12,371 nucleotides of DNA from Spirochaetaceae bacterium (GTDB lineage Bacteria; Spirochaetota; Spirochaetia; Sphaerochaetales; Sphaerochaetaceae). The stretch is taken from contig JAENWY010000040.1 in the NCBI GenBank assembly GCA_016649775.1, positions 1 to 12,371 of the forward strand, written 5' to 3'. Under the pieces are notes generated by a model. It was not told where the DNA came from, did not search any database, and worked only from the letters and a program-made list of their open reading frames with translations. Each line of letters opens with the position of its first letter. Position 1 is the stretch's first letter. Positions 1 to 7,462 of this stretch are shown here, one piece after another. The position numbers were made by a program, and so were the translations under genes.

Positions 1-548
1 CAATTATACTTAATGTCCGCGCTAATATTACTACAAAAGATGCTATTAAAGAATTATTAGAGAGTTTAGTAACTGTAGAAGAGAAAATTAGTGGTGTAGT
101 GTTAAATGGCTTTGTTCCTTCTAAATCTGATTTTGGTGGCAATTCAGGAGATTATGGTTATAGTAAATATGGCTATAGTAGCAATTACGGATCTGAAAAT
201 CCAGATGATAAAAAAGCAATAAAGCTAAAGAAAATTTCTCAAGCTAAAGCAAGAAGAATTGCTATTAAACAATATAAGATAAATCTGGAAAACAGAAATA
301 ATAGAGCTGAATACTTTAGTAAATTAAAAAAGTACGCTCCTGTTGTTTCTAATTTAGATTTTAGTGGTACACTTAATGAAAAACTTTTTGAAGATTCTGA
401 TATGAGAAAAATTAAAAATATAAGTAAATCTTTTGAATCAACAAAAAAGAATCCAAAAGAACAACATAAAGATGAAGATAAAAGCTCATACAGTAGTATC
501 ATAGAAAGTCTTAAAAAAGATAGCGAGGCTAGTGGGGAAAAATCCTAA
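1..548 (+). CDS. C-terminal part of a probable BY-type tyrosine kinase / exopolysaccharide chain-length protein (5' end outside window)
   Basis: The reading frame is open from base 3, so the gene starts upstream; the GTG at 99 lies inside it and is not taken as the start. The visible part opens with a hydrophobic strand (IILNVRAN), an amphipathic helix and GVVLNGFVP, the usual last strand-helix-strand of the P-loop kinase domain of CpsD/Wzc-like proteins. A tyrosine-rich patch follows (five Tyr between bases 153 and 188, DYGYSKYGY...NYG), resembling the autophosphorylated tail of bacterial tyrosine kinases. Such kinases act at the inner face of the membrane in capsule or exopolysaccharide export. 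Unusually, about 120 further residues follow the Tyr patch. They are rich in Lys, Ser, Glu and Asp and have no motif I recognise. The Walker motifs lie outside the window, so the family call rests on the end of the domain only. Confidence 0.6.
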   Translation, partial: IILNVRANITTKDAIKELLESLVTVEEKISGVVLNGFVPSKSDFGGNSGDYGYSKYGYSSNYGSENPDDKKAIKLKKISQAKARRIAIKQYKINLENRNNRAEYFSKLKKYAPVVSNLDFSGTLNEKLFEDSDMRKIKNISKSFESTKKNPKEQHKDEDKSSYSSIIESLKKDSEASGEKS

Positions 549-571
549 TTATATTTGATTTTATATTTAGG

Positions 572-638
572 TAGTTCTATTGATTATTTTTTAAAGTATA
601 TCTAAGATAATTTTTAGAACTATATAATATAATTTTTT
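572..638 (+). terminator. Possible terminator of the upstream kinase gene (long hairpin)
   Basis: TAGTTCTA (572-579) pairs perfectly with TAGAACTA (615-622). Inside it, ATTATTTT (583-590) pairs with AAGATAAT (604-611) with one G-U wobble, separated from the outer stem by a 3x3 internal loop. A T6 run follows at 633-638, about ten bases after the stem, which is further than ideal. It lies 24 bases after the stop of the preceding gene. It is AT-rich and therefore weak; it could be a chance dyad. Confidence 0.35.
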
Positions 639-647
639 AAGAAGTAC

Positions 648-676
648 TAGACATTATTTTAAATGTTTTGTATTGT
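648..676 (+). promoter_or_regulatory. Candidate promoter of the pyr operon
   Basis: TAGACA (648-653) matches the -35 consensus at five of six positions. After a 17-base spacer, TATTGT (671-676) matches the -10 consensus at four of six. Predicted initiation is near 683, just upstream of the leader ORF ribosome site (GGAAGG, 691-696). A perfect TATAAT at 623-628 has no -35 partner and is considered less likely. Confidence 0.35.
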
Positions 677-700
677 TCAAAAAAATTATTGGAAGGAAAC

Positions 701-796
701 ATGAGAATACCAAGATACAGAAATACAATATTTGTACATCCTATAACATTGATTTCTTTATTTTCTTTTATTTATTTTTTAGGTCAGTCTTTTTAA
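701..796 (+). CDS. pyr operon leader peptide (PyrL-like), 31 aa
   Basis: This short ORF starts at ATG 701 with GGAAGG four bases upstream and ends at TAA 794-796. The N-terminal half is ordinary and basic (MRIPRYRN). The second half is encoded by an extremely T-rich stretch (25 T in the 32 bases 749-780), giving Leu, Ile, Phe and Ser. The stop codon lies in the loop of the intrinsic terminator at 784-813, directly before pyrBI. In E. coli, pyrBI is controlled by a similar leader peptide: low UTP makes RNA polymerase pause in the U-rich stretch, the ribosome catches up, and its position on the leader blocks the terminator hairpin. By analogy this peptide is probably only a ribosome timer with no function as a protein. 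The sequence does not resemble E. coli PyrL; the match is in layout. Translation is inferred. Confidence 0.65.
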   Translation: MRIPRYRNTIFVHPITLISLFSFIYFLGQSF

Positions 797-813
797 AGGA
801 CTGATTTTTTTTT
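784..813 (+). terminator. Attenuator (intrinsic terminator) in the pyr operon leader
   Basis: TCAGTCTT (784-791) pairs with AAGGACTGA (right arm 797-804 used), one U-G wobble included, around a five-base loop at 792-796. Nine consecutive T follow at 805-813. The terminator stands between the leader promoter and the first pyr gene, so it would stop all pyr transcription unless prevented. A ribosome at the leader stop codon (794-796) would cover both arms and allow read-through. No PyrR-binding loop sequence is recognisable in the leader, which argues against the Gram-positive PyrR mechanism. Confidence 0.8.
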
Positions 814-839
814 GGACAAAACTTTTGGGAGCAAAAAAA

Positions 840-2432
840 ATGAAGAACAATTTCCTAGGCAGATCACTTTGTGTAATTGAGGACTTTAGTATTGAAGAGA
901 GGATTTATCTTTTCAGTAAAATTAGAGAATTAAAAGCTGCAGTTAAAGCAGAAGATTTAGAGACTCAACAAGAATTCAGAATTGAAGATCCTAATTTTGG
1001 TATCTATGAAGTATTTTTAGAGGATTCAACACGAACTAAGGAATCTTTTAGAAATGCTGCTAACTTCCATCATGCAAAAGTATCAGAACTAGCTACTAGC
1101 AGTTCATCATTTAACAAAGGTGAAAGTTATGCTGATACATTTAATACTTTAACAGGATATTCAAACAAGATATTTATTGTTCGATCTAAAGTTGAAGGAG
1201 TTTGTGCTCACCTTGCAAAAGAATGTGTTGAGTATGCAAATCGTAATGAATTAACTAAAGCCCCTTCTTTTATTAATGCTGGTGATGGTAGACATGAGCA
1301 CCCAACTCAAGAATTACTAGATGAGTATACTTTTTTAGAAGATAATGACTTTAATTATGATAATCTTCATATTGCCTTAGTTGGAGATTTATTTCATGGT
1401 AGAACAGTTCATTCTAAAGCAAAAGGTTTAACGGTATTTAAAAATGTAACAGTAGACCTTGTAGCTCCAGAAGAATTAGCAATGCCAGACTCTTATTTGT
1501 TAGTCATGAAAGAAAATGGCTACAATATTAATATATACTCCTCAATCGAAGAATATTTACAATCAAATAATATAGCTACTCAATGGTATTTCACAAGACC
1601 TCAACTAGAGCGAATGGGTGAACAAATCCTAAAAAGACAAGAAGAATTAAGAGCTTCAATAACTTTTAGAAAAGAGTTTATGAGTAAATTACCTGAAAAT
1701 ACAAAATTCTATCATCCATTACCTCGTCATAAAATGTTCCCAACTATTCCAACCTTCTTAGATAAAACATCATTGAATGGCTGGGAAAGACAATCAATTA
1801 ATGGTATGTATACAAGAATTTGTTTGCTAGGTCTTTTTGGTGGTTCTATTGGTGAAGATTTTATCCAAACTAAAAAAGTTGTAGAAGAAAATTTTCATGA
1901 TGAAGAATATATCTTTAGTGTAGAACCTAAAAAAAGTGCTAAAAAAGTATATAGTGAAGGTGTTAACCCAATTGCAAATGGTATTGTAATTGATCACATT
2001 AGTGTAGGAGAGACCCCTTCAGACATCAGAGAACATATGAGATTAATTTCAAAAATTATAGAACTTGATGATTGTAAAGGTGGAGAATGGGTTTCTCAAA
2101 ACAATGATGGAATGTTCAAGGGAATAATATTTAGACCAGGTATTAGGTCCTTTAGTAGAAAAGAATTAAAAAGATTGGCAGCAGTTGCAAGTGGATGTAC
2201 ATTGAATATTATAAAAGATGAAACAGTTGTAGAGAAATATAGAACAACTCTTCCACCAAGAATTTATAACTTTGACGATTTAGCATGTACAAATGAAGCT
2301 TGTATTTCAAACCCTTCTAATGGTGAAGGTGTAGAGGCTATGTTTCATAGAACTAGTGATAAAAGATATGAATGTGTATACTGTGGAAAGAGTCATAGTT
2401 TCAAAGAAATTTGGAATACTGCAAAAAAATAA
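840..2432 (+). CDS. pyrBI: Fused aspartate carbamoyltransferase catalytic-regulatory protein (PyrB-PyrI), 530 aa
   Basis: It catalyses carbamoyl phosphate plus aspartate to carbamoyl-aspartate, the committed step of pyrimidine synthesis, in the cytosol. Residues 1 to about 345 are the catalytic chain: carbamoyl-phosphate loop STRTKESF (63-70), HPTQ (154-157), HPLPR (292-296). Residues from about 355 to 530 are a PyrI regulatory domain: NPIANGIVIDHI at its start, and a zinc site of four Cys at 483, 488, 512 and 515 (C-x4-C, then C-x2-C). In E. coli these are two separate proteins, PyrB and PyrI; here they share one reading frame. Start: ATG 840 with GGGAG (827-831) eight bases upstream; a TTG at 825 in the same frame overlaps that site and is rejected. 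First gene of the pyr operon, directly behind the attenuator. The zinc site and intact regulatory fold suggest nucleotide feedback control is kept. Confidence 0.95.
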   Translation: MKNNFLGRSLCVIEDFSIEERIYLFSKIRELKAAVKAEDLETQQEFRIEDPNFGIYEVFLEDSTRTKESFRNAANFHHAKVSELATSSSSFNKGESYADTFNTLTGYSNKIFIVRSKVEGVCAHLAKECVEYANRNELTKAPSFINAGDGRHEHPTQELLDEYTFLEDNDFNYDNLHIALVGDLFHGRTVHSKAKGLTVFKNVTVDLVAPEELAMPDSYLLVMKENGYNINIYSSIEEYLQSNNIATQWYFTRPQLERMGEQILKRQEELRASITFRKEFMSKLPENTKFYHPLPRHKMFPTIPTFLDKTSLNGWERQSINGMYTRICLLGLFGGSIGEDFIQTKKVVEENFHDEEYIFSVEPKKSAKKVYSEGVNPIANGIVIDHISVGETPSDIREHMRLISKIIELDDCKGGEWVSQNNDGMFKGIIFRPGIRSFSRKELKRLAAVASGCTLNIIKDETVVEKYRTTLPPRIYNFDDLACTNEACISNPSNGEGVEAMFHRTSDKRYECVYCGKSHSFKEIWNTAKK

Positions 2433-2461
2433 TTCAAAGATTTATAAAGAGGAAACATAAT

Positions 2462-3160
2462 ATGAAAACAATTGAAGAAATAATTAGTGAAGCAGGAATT
2501 ACCTTAGCTGATATTGCACTAGAATTGGGTGCAATAAAATTGCAACCTAATAATCCCTTCACCTGGGCAAGTGGCTATAGAATGCCAATCTATAATGATA
2601 ATAGAAGATTATTAGCATCACCTTCAGCAAGATTATTAATAGCAGATACATTTGCTAAAATGATAGAAGCTTTAGGACTTGAAGTTGATAATATTGCAGG
2701 AACTTCAACTGCTGGTATTCCTCATGCAACAACTCTTGCGGATAAACTAGAAAAGCCAATGAGCTATGTTAGATCTAGTAGTAAAGATCATGGTACAGGA
2801 CAGCAAATTGAAGGCTTAGGTGATACTCATCTATATAATGGAGCTAATGTATTATTAATAGAAGATTTAATATCAACTGGAGGCTCTTCAATAAAAGCAG
2901 TTCAAGCAATAGTAGAAGCAGATGGCAAATGCCCTTATACTTTTGCAATCTTTACTTACGGACTAGAGGCTTCAGTAAAAGCTTTCGATTCCTTAGATCC
3001 AATATGTAAATTCTATACAATATTAAACTATGATGTAATGGTAAAAAGAGCATTAGAAATTGGATATGTAGATAATAGTGGTGTAGCAACTCTTAATGAA
3101 TGGAAAACAGATCCATTTGCTTGGGGTGAAAACCATGGATTTAATAAAGTAGAAAAGTAG
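2462..3160 (+). CDS. pyrE: Orotate phosphoribosyltransferase, 232 aa
   Basis: It converts orotate and PRPP to orotidine 5'-monophosphate and pyrophosphate, step five of UMP synthesis. The PRPP-binding motif is clear at about 130-142 (VLLIEDLISTGGS, with the acidic pair E134-D135). The mobile catalytic loop is also present (YVRSSSKDHGTGQQIEG, about 102-118). An N-terminal segment FTWASGYRMPIYNDNR (about 33-48) is typical of OPRTases. Length is close to the usual 200-230. The ATG at 2462 is chosen because AGAGGA lies at 2448-2453, eight bases upstream; an in-frame upstream start would overlap the end of pyrBI and adds residues not seen in the family. It follows pyrBI by 29 bases and precedes pyrF by 8, in the same operon. 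Confidence 0.95.
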   Translation: MKTIEEIISEAGITLADIALELGAIKLQPNNPFTWASGYRMPIYNDNRRLLASPSARLLIADTFAKMIEALGLEVDNIAGTSTAGIPHATTLADKLEKPMSYVRSSSKDHGTGQQIEGLGDTHLYNGANVLLIEDLISTGGSSIKAVQAIVEADGKCPYTFAIFTYGLEASVKAFDSLDPICKFYTILNYDVMVKRALEIGYVDNSGVATLNEWKTDPFAWGENHGFNKVEK

Positions 3161-3168
3161 GAGATATC

Positions 3169-4023
3169 ATGAGTTATATTGATGTATTAAAAAAAAGCGC
3201 TGAGAGTTGTGGTAATATTACATGTATGGGTTTAGATCCAAAATTAGAAGTTTTGCCTAAAGGAATGGGAATTGTAGAATTCTTTGATACTTTATTTAAA
3301 AAAATGCTTGAGGACCATCTAATACCATCTGCATTTAAAGCAAATATTGGTTATTATCAATCTCTTGATAAACCAAGAAATAATGATTATTCAGGTTCTA
3401 TGGCACTTTCTAAAGTACTTGATATGCTTGATGAGTATTTCCCATCAATTCCTGTTATCCTTGATTCTAAAAGAGGTGATATTGCAAGATCAAGTCTTAA
3501 TTATGAGATTGAAGCATTTGATTGTTGGAATACAGATGCTGTAACAGTATCTCCTTATATGGGGAGTGATTCTGTATCACCTTTTTTAGTCGAAGATAAG
3601 GGTGTTTATGTATTAAACCGAACTAGTAACCCTGGTGGTCGAGACCTTCAAAATCTAATGTGTGAGAATGATTTACCACTTTATTTAAATGTATCACACA
3701 AAATAGTTGAATGGTCAGTTACTCACCCTGGAATAGGGGCTGTTGTTGGTGCTACCTCCATGAAGGAATTAGAAGTTATTAGTAGTTATTATAGTGATAA
3801 AGAAATTCCCTTGTTAATTCCTGGTGTAGGCTCTCAGGGAGGATCTGCTACTGACGTCATTAATTCCCTAAATAAAACAGGATACCCTTTATATCTAGCA
3901 AGAATAAATAGTTCAAGTGGCTTAACTCATCCTTGGAAAAAGGGTGAGGCGCCACATAATTGGTTATCATTATGTATTGCTTCAATAAGAGAGTTATTAA
4001 ACGAAACAGGAGTTGATAGATAA
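3169..4023 (+). CDS. pyrF: Orotidine 5'-phosphate decarboxylase, type 2 (long form), 284 aa
   Basis: It decarboxylates OMP to UMP, the last step of the pathway. The catalytic Asp/Lys array is visible as DSKRGDIARSS (99-109; D99, K101, D104). FKANIGYYQ (about 56-64) precedes it and YVLNRTSNPGGRDLQ and PGVGSQGG (phosphate-binding side) follow, as in the type 2 OMP decarboxylases. The length of 284 fits that long form, not the roughly 230-residue E. coli type. The ATG has GGAG at 3160-3163, overlapping the pyrE stop. Its stop codon TAA shares its last A with the ATG of pyrDK (TAATG), implying translational coupling. No carAB or pyrR genes interrupt the operon. Confidence 0.93.
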   Translation: MSYIDVLKKSAESCGNITCMGLDPKLEVLPKGMGIVEFFDTLFKKMLEDHLIPSAFKANIGYYQSLDKPRNNDYSGSMALSKVLDMLDEYFPSIPVILDSKRGDIARSSLNYEIEAFDCWNTDAVTVSPYMGSDSVSPFLVEDKGVYVLNRTSNPGGRDLQNLMCENDLPLYLNVSHKIVEWSVTHPGIGAVVGATSMKELEVISSYYSDKEIPLLIPGVGSQGGSATDVINSLNKTGYPLYLARINSSSGLTHPWKKGEAPHNWLSLCIASIRELLNETGVDR

Positions 4024-5741
4024 TGGATAAGAACAATAAACTATACAAAATCTTATCAAATAATCATAAAGGTGCTAACCCATCTCTTTATCTTTCAACA
4101 GTATCAGGGGTAGCTTCTACCAATTCAAAGATGATTTCTTACTTTGATAAAAGAATTGATGCCATAGATATAATTACTACTAAAAGTTTTCAAGTTACTC
4201 CAAATCCTGGCAATAGAGAACCTATTATCTGTGAAACTGAAACAGGTAATTTTGGTAATTCTGTAGGATTGAGAAACCCTGGCATGGACGTTGTCTATCC
4301 TCAGTTAGTAAAACTTAGAGAAAAAGGTTTAAATAAATTCTTAAATATATCTGTTTCAGCTAATTCTATCGAAGACTTTATAACTTTAGTTAAAAAATTT
4401 GATGATGTTGCCGATGCAATTGAACTTAATTTTTCTTGTCCTCATGCCTCTGCAGGCTTTGGAGCATCCATTGGATGTGATATGAATATTGCCTCTCAAT
4501 ATGTTAAAGAAATTAAAGAAGCTTGTAACAATATGAAAGCTCTTCTATTTATTAAATTAACTCCGAATGTATCAGATATTGGTGCAATTGCAAAAGCCTG
4601 TGTAGAACAAGGTGCTGATGGAATTGTAGCAATTAATACAGTGGGTCCAATTGTTCATTATGAGAAAAACTCTGGGTTACCAATATTACAGAATTCAATT
4701 GGTGGTGCTGGTGGTATGAGTGGGGAATGGGTATATAAAAGGGCTCTTCAAGCAATTAGAGAAATAAGAGAAGCTATTCCATCTTATGTTCCTTTACTTG
4801 CTATGGGCGGGGTTAGTTGTTTTAATCAAGTTAAAGCTATGGTTGAAAGTGGCGCTGATGCAGTTGGAATTGGGAGTGCATTATCTCTAGTTAATCAAAG
4901 TAAATGGAGTGAATATCTTAATACAATTAAAGATGAATATTATAACAGAGTCGTAGCTATTCCTTCATCATCTTATTTAAGTGATAAAAATCAAATGGAA
5001 TATACAGAAATGTATATTGATAAAATTGAATATCATGGAAATGATACAATCACACTAACACTTGATAAAGATATGAGATGTGAGGCTGGAGAATTTGCTT
5101 TTCTATGGCTTCCTGGTATAGGAGAAAAACCTTTCACTCTATCATGTGATAAACCTGTTACTTTTATAATTAAAAGGAGAGGCATCTTTACAAAAGCTCT
5201 GTGGAACTTAAATCTTGGTGATAAACTTTATGTACGTGGTATGTATGGTGCAAAAATTACTAATCGAATTAGTAAAAAAGCTATTTGTATTGCAGGTGGA
5301 ACAGGTATTGCTGTACTTCCAGCTTTAGCTAGAAAGTTAAAGGAAGAAGCTACCCTGATGTCTTTCTATGTTGGTACTAGTGAAATTAATACTAAAGAAG
5401 AATTACTAAGTTATGAGTTAAGTATTTATGGAAAATATCAAGTTGTAGCAGATGATGGAGTTGTAGGTAGAGTTTTACAAGAAATCGATACAGCCGATTT
5501 ATCCGGCGATATTAATGCCTATTTAATTGGCCCTGAAATATTTATGGCTATTGCGGCAAAAAAACTTATTGATAAAGGCTTTGATAAAAATAACATATAT
5601 TTATCTATGGAGAAAATAACACGTTGTGGTGTTGGTCTTTGTGGAGAATGTGTATGTGGTGAGACATTAACTTGTCAATCAGGTTCATTTGTAAGCTATA
5701 ATTATATTGAAGAAAATGAAAATGAAATATTAAAGAGGTAA
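4023..5741 (+). CDS. pyrDK: Fused dihydroorotate dehydrogenase B: catalytic PyrD plus electron-transfer PyrK, 572 aa
   Basis: It oxidises dihydroorotate to orotate, with NAD+ as the likely final acceptor. Residues 1 to about 305 are an FMN-binding class 1 dehydrogenase barrel: NFSCPHA with the class 1B catalytic Cys (C139), IKLTPNVSDI (about 177-186), GGAGGMSG (227-234) and a C-terminal MGGVS...GADAVGIGSAL phosphate site. Residues about 325-572 are a PyrK-like ferredoxin-reductase module: FAD region KPFTLS (369-374), nucleotide-binding GGTGIAVLP (425-433) and a [2Fe-2S] cluster with C535, C540, C543 and C551 (spacing x4, x2, x7). In B. subtilis and Lactococcus PyrD and PyrK are separate subunits; here they are joined by a short linker (about 305-325). 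The fourth Cys follows at a short distance compared with many PyrK proteins, and an extra Cys (545) is nearby. ATG overlaps the pyrF stop by one base. Confidence 0.93.
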   Translation: MDKNNKLYKILSNNHKGANPSLYLSTVSGVASTNSKMISYFDKRIDAIDIITTKSFQVTPNPGNREPIICETETGNFGNSVGLRNPGMDVVYPQLVKLREKGLNKFLNISVSANSIEDFITLVKKFDDVADAIELNFSCPHASAGFGASIGCDMNIASQYVKEIKEACNNMKALLFIKLTPNVSDIGAIAKACVEQGADGIVAINTVGPIVHYEKNSGLPILQNSIGGAGGMSGEWVYKRALQAIREIREAIPSYVPLLAMGGVSCFNQVKAMVESGADAVGIGSALSLVNQSKWSEYLNTIKDEYYNRVVAIPSSSYLSDKNQMEYTEMYIDKIEYHGNDTITLTLDKDMRCEAGEFAFLWLPGIGEKPFTLSCDKPVTFIIKRRGIFTKALWNLNLGDKLYVRGMYGAKITNRISKKAICIAGGTGIAVLPALARKLKEEATLMSFYVGTSEINTKEELLSYELSIYGKYQVVADDGVVGRVLQEIDTADLSGDINAYLIGPEIFMAIAAKKLIDKGFDKNNIYLSMEKITRCGVGLCGECVCGETLTCQSGSFVSYNYIEENENEILKR

Positions 5742-5745
5742 AATA

Positions 5746-6810
5746 ATGGTTGATCCACATGTACATTTGAGAGATTGGGAAGATCGTAATAAAGATACTA
5801 TTGAACATGGTATAAAAGTTGCGATTGATTGTAATTTTACTGAAGTATTTGATATGCCAAATACAAAACCTCCTCTTACAAATCGTGATGTTATATTAGA
5901 CAGATTAGCAGATGCAGGAGAGGCTTTAATTAATTTACATAAAAGTAATTTCAATTATCGAGTATATGCTGGATTAACTAAAGATAAAGAGCAAATAAAA
6001 GAAGTTGTAGAGACCTATTTTGAATTATTTCCTATGGTTGTTGGTCTTAAAATGTTTGCAGGTCATTCAACGGGGAATATGGGGATAGTAGATATAGAAG
6101 ATCAAGAAAAAGTCTTTAAGACTTTAGTTGAGTATAATTATGATGGTGTTCTTGCAATACATTGTGAGAAAGAGTCCCTAATGGATCCCTCTAAATTTGA
6201 TAAAAATGATTTATCTACTCAGTCAGTTGCCAGACCTGCAATTGCAGAGATTGAATCAGTTTCAGATATGATAAATTTAGCAAAAAAAACTTCTTTTAAA
6301 GGCACACTTGACATAGTTCATATAAGTACTAAAGATGCTTTAGAACTAGTGAAAAAAACTAAATCCGAAATAAATACTTTTAGAATATGTTGTGGAGCAA
6401 CGGCTCATCATGCTTTATTAAATCAATCCGCAGCTAATGATAAATCCTATGCAAAGATGAATCCTCCATTAAGAACTGAAGAAGATCGAATTGCCATATT
6501 TAATGGTCTCTTAGATGGTTCAATTGATTGGATTGAATCAGATCAAGCACCTCATACTATTGAAGATAAAAGAATGGGTGCAGGTGGTATACCTGGCTTC
6601 TCAGGATCCCTTCTTCTTATTGAGGCTCTTATTAAAGCAGGTGCTTCAAAGAATAGAATAATAAGTCTGGTGGGTAAGAGAGTTTATGAAGTGTTTAATT
6701 TAGATTCAAGTGATATATCTTTTTCTGTAGGAAATATAAGGCTACTAAGGCAAAAAAGCCTTTTAGCAAGTAAAGAATATCCTTATGATGCTTTCATTTC
6801 TTTAAGATAA
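5746..6810 (+). CDS. pyrC: Dihydroorotase, 354 aa
   Basis: It cyclises carbamoyl-aspartate to dihydroorotate, step three. It is a zinc amidohydrolase: metal-binding DPHVHLR (residues 3-9; H5, H7), a Lys likely carboxylated (K102 in GLKMFAGHS), His at 139 and 192, and catalytic Asp 266 in ESDQAPH. MPNTKPP (37-43) and NPPLR (239-243) are substrate-side motifs. The protein starts almost at the first metal ligand, so it lacks the N-terminal beta-sandwich part of B. subtilis-type dihydroorotases. This start is forced: the frame has a stop at 5731-5733 and no other start between. AAAGAGGT (5732-5739), inside the end of pyrDK, is its ribosome site; the gap to pyrDK is four bases. It is the last gene of the operon, followed by a terminator. 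Confidence 0.93.
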   Translation: MVDPHVHLRDWEDRNKDTIEHGIKVAIDCNFTEVFDMPNTKPPLTNRDVILDRLADAGEALINLHKSNFNYRVYAGLTKDKEQIKEVVETYFELFPMVVGLKMFAGHSTGNMGIVDIEDQEKVFKTLVEYNYDGVLAIHCEKESLMDPSKFDKNDLSTQSVARPAIAEIESVSDMINLAKKTSFKGTLDIVHISTKDALELVKKTKSEINTFRICCGATAHHALLNQSAANDKSYAKMNPPLRTEEDRIAIFNGLLDGSIDWIESDQAPHTIEDKRMGAGGIPGFSGSLLLIEALIKAGASKNRIISLVGKRVYEVFNLDSSDISFSVGNIRLLRQKSLLASKEYPYDAFISLR

Positions 6811-6827
6811 ATAAAAATTGAGATAAA

Positions 6828-6862
6828 AAATAGGAAGAATACTTAATTGATTCTTCCTATTT
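6828..6862. terminator. Bidirectional terminator between pyrC and the convergent HD gene
   Basis: A perfect 13-base-pair stem (6828-6840 with 6850-6862, core AGGAAGAAT/ATTCTTCCT) encloses a nine-base loop. The bases flanking the left arm are A-rich, so on the minus strand it ends in a T6 run, a strong terminator for the HD gene. On the plus strand the tail is only moderately T-rich (TATTTCAGTTT), weaker for pyrC. Confidence 0.8.
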
Positions 6863-6875
6863 CAGTTTAAGAACT

Positions 6876-7442
6876 TTATTCTTCTTCTATATTCTCTAAT
6901 CCAATATCTTTAGCTGCACTTTGCATTGCAGCAATTGCAATATTCATAATGTCAGCTAATTCCATATCCATTAAAACTGCACCCTCATTAATAACTTCTC
7001 TATTAACTCCGGCTGCAAATTTACTATTCTTAAATTTCTTTTTAACACTTTTTGCATTCATCCCATCCATTTTTGTAGGTCTCATTAGTGCTGTTGCATT
7101 TATTAATCCTGTTAATTCATCAATAGTGTATAATACTTTTTCCATTTGGAGTTTTGGTTCAATATCAACACAAAGTTTCCATCCATGAGAACAGACTGCA
7201 TGAATAAAAGCATCATCAGCACCAATTTCTTTTAACAATTCTGGAGCCTTAAGACAATGTTCTTTAGGCCACATTTCATAATCTACATCATGAAGAAGTC
7301 CTACACATCCCCAGTAATTCTCATCTTCTCCATAATGCTTTGCAAATCCTCTCATAACAGCTTCAACTGCTTTACCATGATTAACCAAAGCTTCTGTTTT
7401 ATTATATCTTTTTAATAACTCATATGCTGCTTCACGTTCCAT
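6876..7442 (-). CDS. HD-superfamily hydrolase (COG2316-like), 188 aa
   Basis: A small cytosolic metal-dependent phosphohydrolase fold. Visible ligands: His22 (NHGKAVEAVMRGF), the HD pair H51-D52 in GLLHDVDYE, His81 and His86 in HAVCSHGW, and Asp108 in YTIDELTG. The arrangement H...HD...H...H...D is that of HD/HDIG domains, which usually hydrolyse phosphate esters of nucleotides or cyclic nucleotides. The layout resembles the predicted hydrolases of COG2316. Substrate cannot be told. There is no signal peptide or membrane segment; the C-terminal end is acidic (ENIEEE). ATG at 7442 with AAGGAG (minus strand, 7453-7448) five bases upstream. It is transcribed alone, convergent with pyrC and divergent from the corA unit; no link to pyrimidines is shown. 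Confidence 0.8.
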   Translation of the reverse strand: MEREAAYELLKRYNKTEALVNHGKAVEAVMRGFAKHYGEDENYWGCVGLLHDVDYEMWPKEHCLKAPELLKEIGADDAFIHAVCSHGWKLCVDIEPKLQMEKVLYTIDELTGLINATALMRPTKMDGMNAKSVKKKFKNSKFAAGVNREVINEGAVLMDMELADIMNIAIAAMQSAAKDIGLENIEEE

Positions 7443-7462
7443 AATTACTCCTTATAAAGATA

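Noticed and set aside
239..502. 87-codon minus-strand reading frame opposite the kinase tail
   Set aside because: Mirror of a Lys/Ser-rich coding sequence; no ribosome site, low-complexity Leu/Phe/Ser product.
549..839. PyrR-dependent attenuator
   Set aside because: No PyrR-binding loop sequence or antiterminator/anti-antiterminator set is recognisable; no pyrR gene in the window.
2411..2461. Upstream start of pyrE inside the end of pyrBI
   Set aside because: It adds 17 Lys/Arg-rich residues without family support, while the ATG at 2462 has a good AGAGGA site.
6949..7188. 79-codon plus-strand reading frame opposite the HD hydrolase
   Set aside because: Antisense shadow of a well-supported gene; hydrophobic product arises from the complement of its codons.
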